From Thermoplasmatales archaeon (GTDB taxonomy: Archaea; Thermoplasmatota; Thermoplasmata; Thermoplasmatales; Thermoplasmataceae): a stretch of DNA of 64,000 bases. How positions within the stretch are numbered: position 1 is the stretch's first letter; each line of letters starts with the position of its first letter. Location of the stretch: contig JACWAH010000002.1 in NCBI GenBank assembly GCA_014874365.1, positions 28,627 through 92,626 of the forward strand. Reading direction: 5' to 3'. Of this stretch, positions 63,191 through 64,000 are shown in pieces. The translations under genes and the position numbers were made by a program. The notes beneath the pieces were generated by a model that saw only the letters and a list, made by a program, of their open reading frames with translations, did not search any database and had not been told where the DNA came from.

Positions 63191-63904
63191 TTATTTCAGG
63201 TACAGTTCCCTGTAATCCTTTAGCATTGCCGGGTCTGTGTGTCTCAGATAGCTGTACTGCCTCAGGTTGTGCATGTTGATCTTCAGACTCTCTTCCGTCT
63301 TCTACCTCTGAGGCAATTTCTTCCTGATCTTTACAGGCATCTTTCTCTTAATCATCGATTTCACAGATTTAGATATGGATCGCATATGGTATTGTTCCAT
63401 CCATGGTTGAGTTTCGTCCATGAATTTATACAGCATAGCTTTCCATGATGCCACGCCCTTTGCCATGAATGTTGTATTTGTCTTTGGGAGAAAATATGGC
63501 GTTATGCCGTATCCGTCAACAATAGAACATATTTTCCTGTTCGAATACAGTGCATCTCCAAGCATGACCTCCATCTGCGGGCAGAGGCTGACGGCCTGTG
63601 CCATTGTGTCCGGAAATAAGGACAGTTCGCCTGTTGAATGATCATCGGTGCTTGAGAATCCAGATATAATCTTTGTATGCACTCCCGCCGAAAAGGAAGA
63701 ATACTGGAAGTCATGCTTTCCCCTGGTGTGAGGGAAAGCATCGGATTCTTTCTTATTCTTACTCTTCTCCCTCTCCATTCTCTGCTGGCTCCTCCTCGAT
63801 TCGTAATTCACCTTCATGGTGCTCGGATCACCTGTGCCGTCAGTGGAGAATATCTTCTCACCTAACTTTGCCCCATTGTAGTACTACAGCTTTCTGATCA
63901 CCAG
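63191..63904 (-). pseudogene. Decayed DDE transposase (IS5/IS4-like)
   Basis: The minus-strand frame is interrupted by TAG at 63884-63886 and TAG at 63302-63304 and is closed by TAA at 63191. Between them the frame reads like a DDE transposase: FSTDGTG near the first Asp, MLGDALYSNRK with the second Asp, and YHMRSISKSVKSMIKR, where Lys stands in the position of the expected third acidic residue. After the second TAG the C-terminal part HNLRQYSYLRH continues. It is a non-functional remnant rather than a working transposase. Confidence 0.75.
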
Positions 63905-63965
63905 TTATTTGACCGGTTCTGGTAATAGAAAGATCTTTATACTATGTAGTGATATTATCATTACA

Positions 63966-64000
63966 TTGACCTACACCAGAAAGATCATCAGGGGCAAGAA
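63966..64000 (+). CDS. Possible start of a second transposase, cut off by the window
   Basis: TTG at 63966 opens MTYTRKIIRGK and runs out of the window. This resembles the N-termini of many insertion-sequence transposases. TATA-like sequence near 63930-63939 lies upstream. Only eleven codons are visible, so this is weak. Confidence 0.25.
   Translation, partial: MTYTRKIIRGK

Noticed and set aside
63191..63904. Pyrrolysine at the two in-frame TAG codons of the transposase
   Set aside because: The frame also meets a TAA just upstream and has lost an acidic active-site residue, so decay explains the stops better.
1..64000. CRISPR array or other tandem direct repeat locus
   Set aside because: No series of regularly spaced direct repeats was seen anywhere in the window.

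Overview
The window is a chromosomal segment of an aerobic, probably acidophilic archaeon of the order Thermoplasmatales or a close relative. The archaeal assignment rests on TBP, PCNA, a Gins51-type GINS subunit, EF-2 and EF-1alpha, eS17, TruD, a long tRNA-splicing endonuclease, short archaeal triosephosphate isomerase, an NFACT (Rqc2-like) protein and an archaeal-type RNase P RNA. The Thermoplasmatales placement is an inference from a thermopsin-family protease, a phosphopantetheine adenylyltransferase fused to a DUF84 NTP phosphatase, a DnaK-DnaJ-GrpE operon, futalosine-pathway enzymes and a heme-copper oxidase operon with a cupredoxin. Many genes appear leaderless, with a TATA-like element about 25 nt before the start codon.

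Layout. 0-5.8 kb: QueD, a DtxR-type regulator with a metal-transporter-like protein, PCNA, a Phr-like regulator with Hsp20, tRNA-Arg(CCT), a hemerythrin-like protein and an MscS channel. 5.8-9.6 kb: EF-2, S10, EF-1alpha. 9.8-14.7 kb: a zinc-ribbon/PH-like membrane protein, PGI/PMI, NFACT, a hypothetical protein and a thioesterase. 14.7-21.5 kb: a seven-gene oxidase operon on the minus strand (small membrane subunit, CoxB, CoxA, multi-cupredoxin, CtaB, two uncharacterised membrane proteins). 21.8-31.9 kb: site-2 protease, GrpE-DnaK-DnaJ, universal stress protein, eS17, thiolase, ABC exporter, enoyl-CoA hydratase. 32-37 kb: cysteine synthase, GalM and the RmlA/RmlDBC dTDP-sugar cluster. 37-45 kb: tRNA-Asp, a small orphan, an isochorismatase-like hydrolase, PyrF, MqnE, a glycosylatable surface protein, a coiled-coil protein and a sugar nucleotidyltransferase. 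45.6-50.8 kb: glycosyltransferase, small zinc protein, RNase P RNA, Gins51, TatD-like hydrolase, S2, EndA, a degenerate GTPase. 50.9-58 kb: aminotransferase, PPAT-DUF84, SufT-like protein, TBP, TruD, MqnC, a 1-Cys peroxiredoxin and a winged-helix protein. 58-63 kb: a 1064-residue thermopsin-like surface protein, TpiA, a membrane protein and tRNA-Gly. 63-64 kb: a decayed transposase and the edge of a possible second insertion element.

How the parts fit. MqnE and MqnC would make menaquinone, which the oxidase operon could use as part of an aerobic chain. The rml genes, the nucleotidyltransferase and the glycosyltransferase would supply sugars for glycosylation of Asn-rich surface proteins such as the 588-residue protein and the thermopsin. 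Chaperones, Hsp20, the universal stress protein and the peroxiredoxin form a stress-response layer.

The most interesting signals outside the genes are perfect inverted repeats next to TATA elements in front of queD, the cox operon, the surface protein and the peroxiredoxin, a repeat at the predicted hsp20 transcription start, and a split repeat whose two arms each abut one of the divergent thermopsin and tpiA promoters. No CRISPR array was seen.
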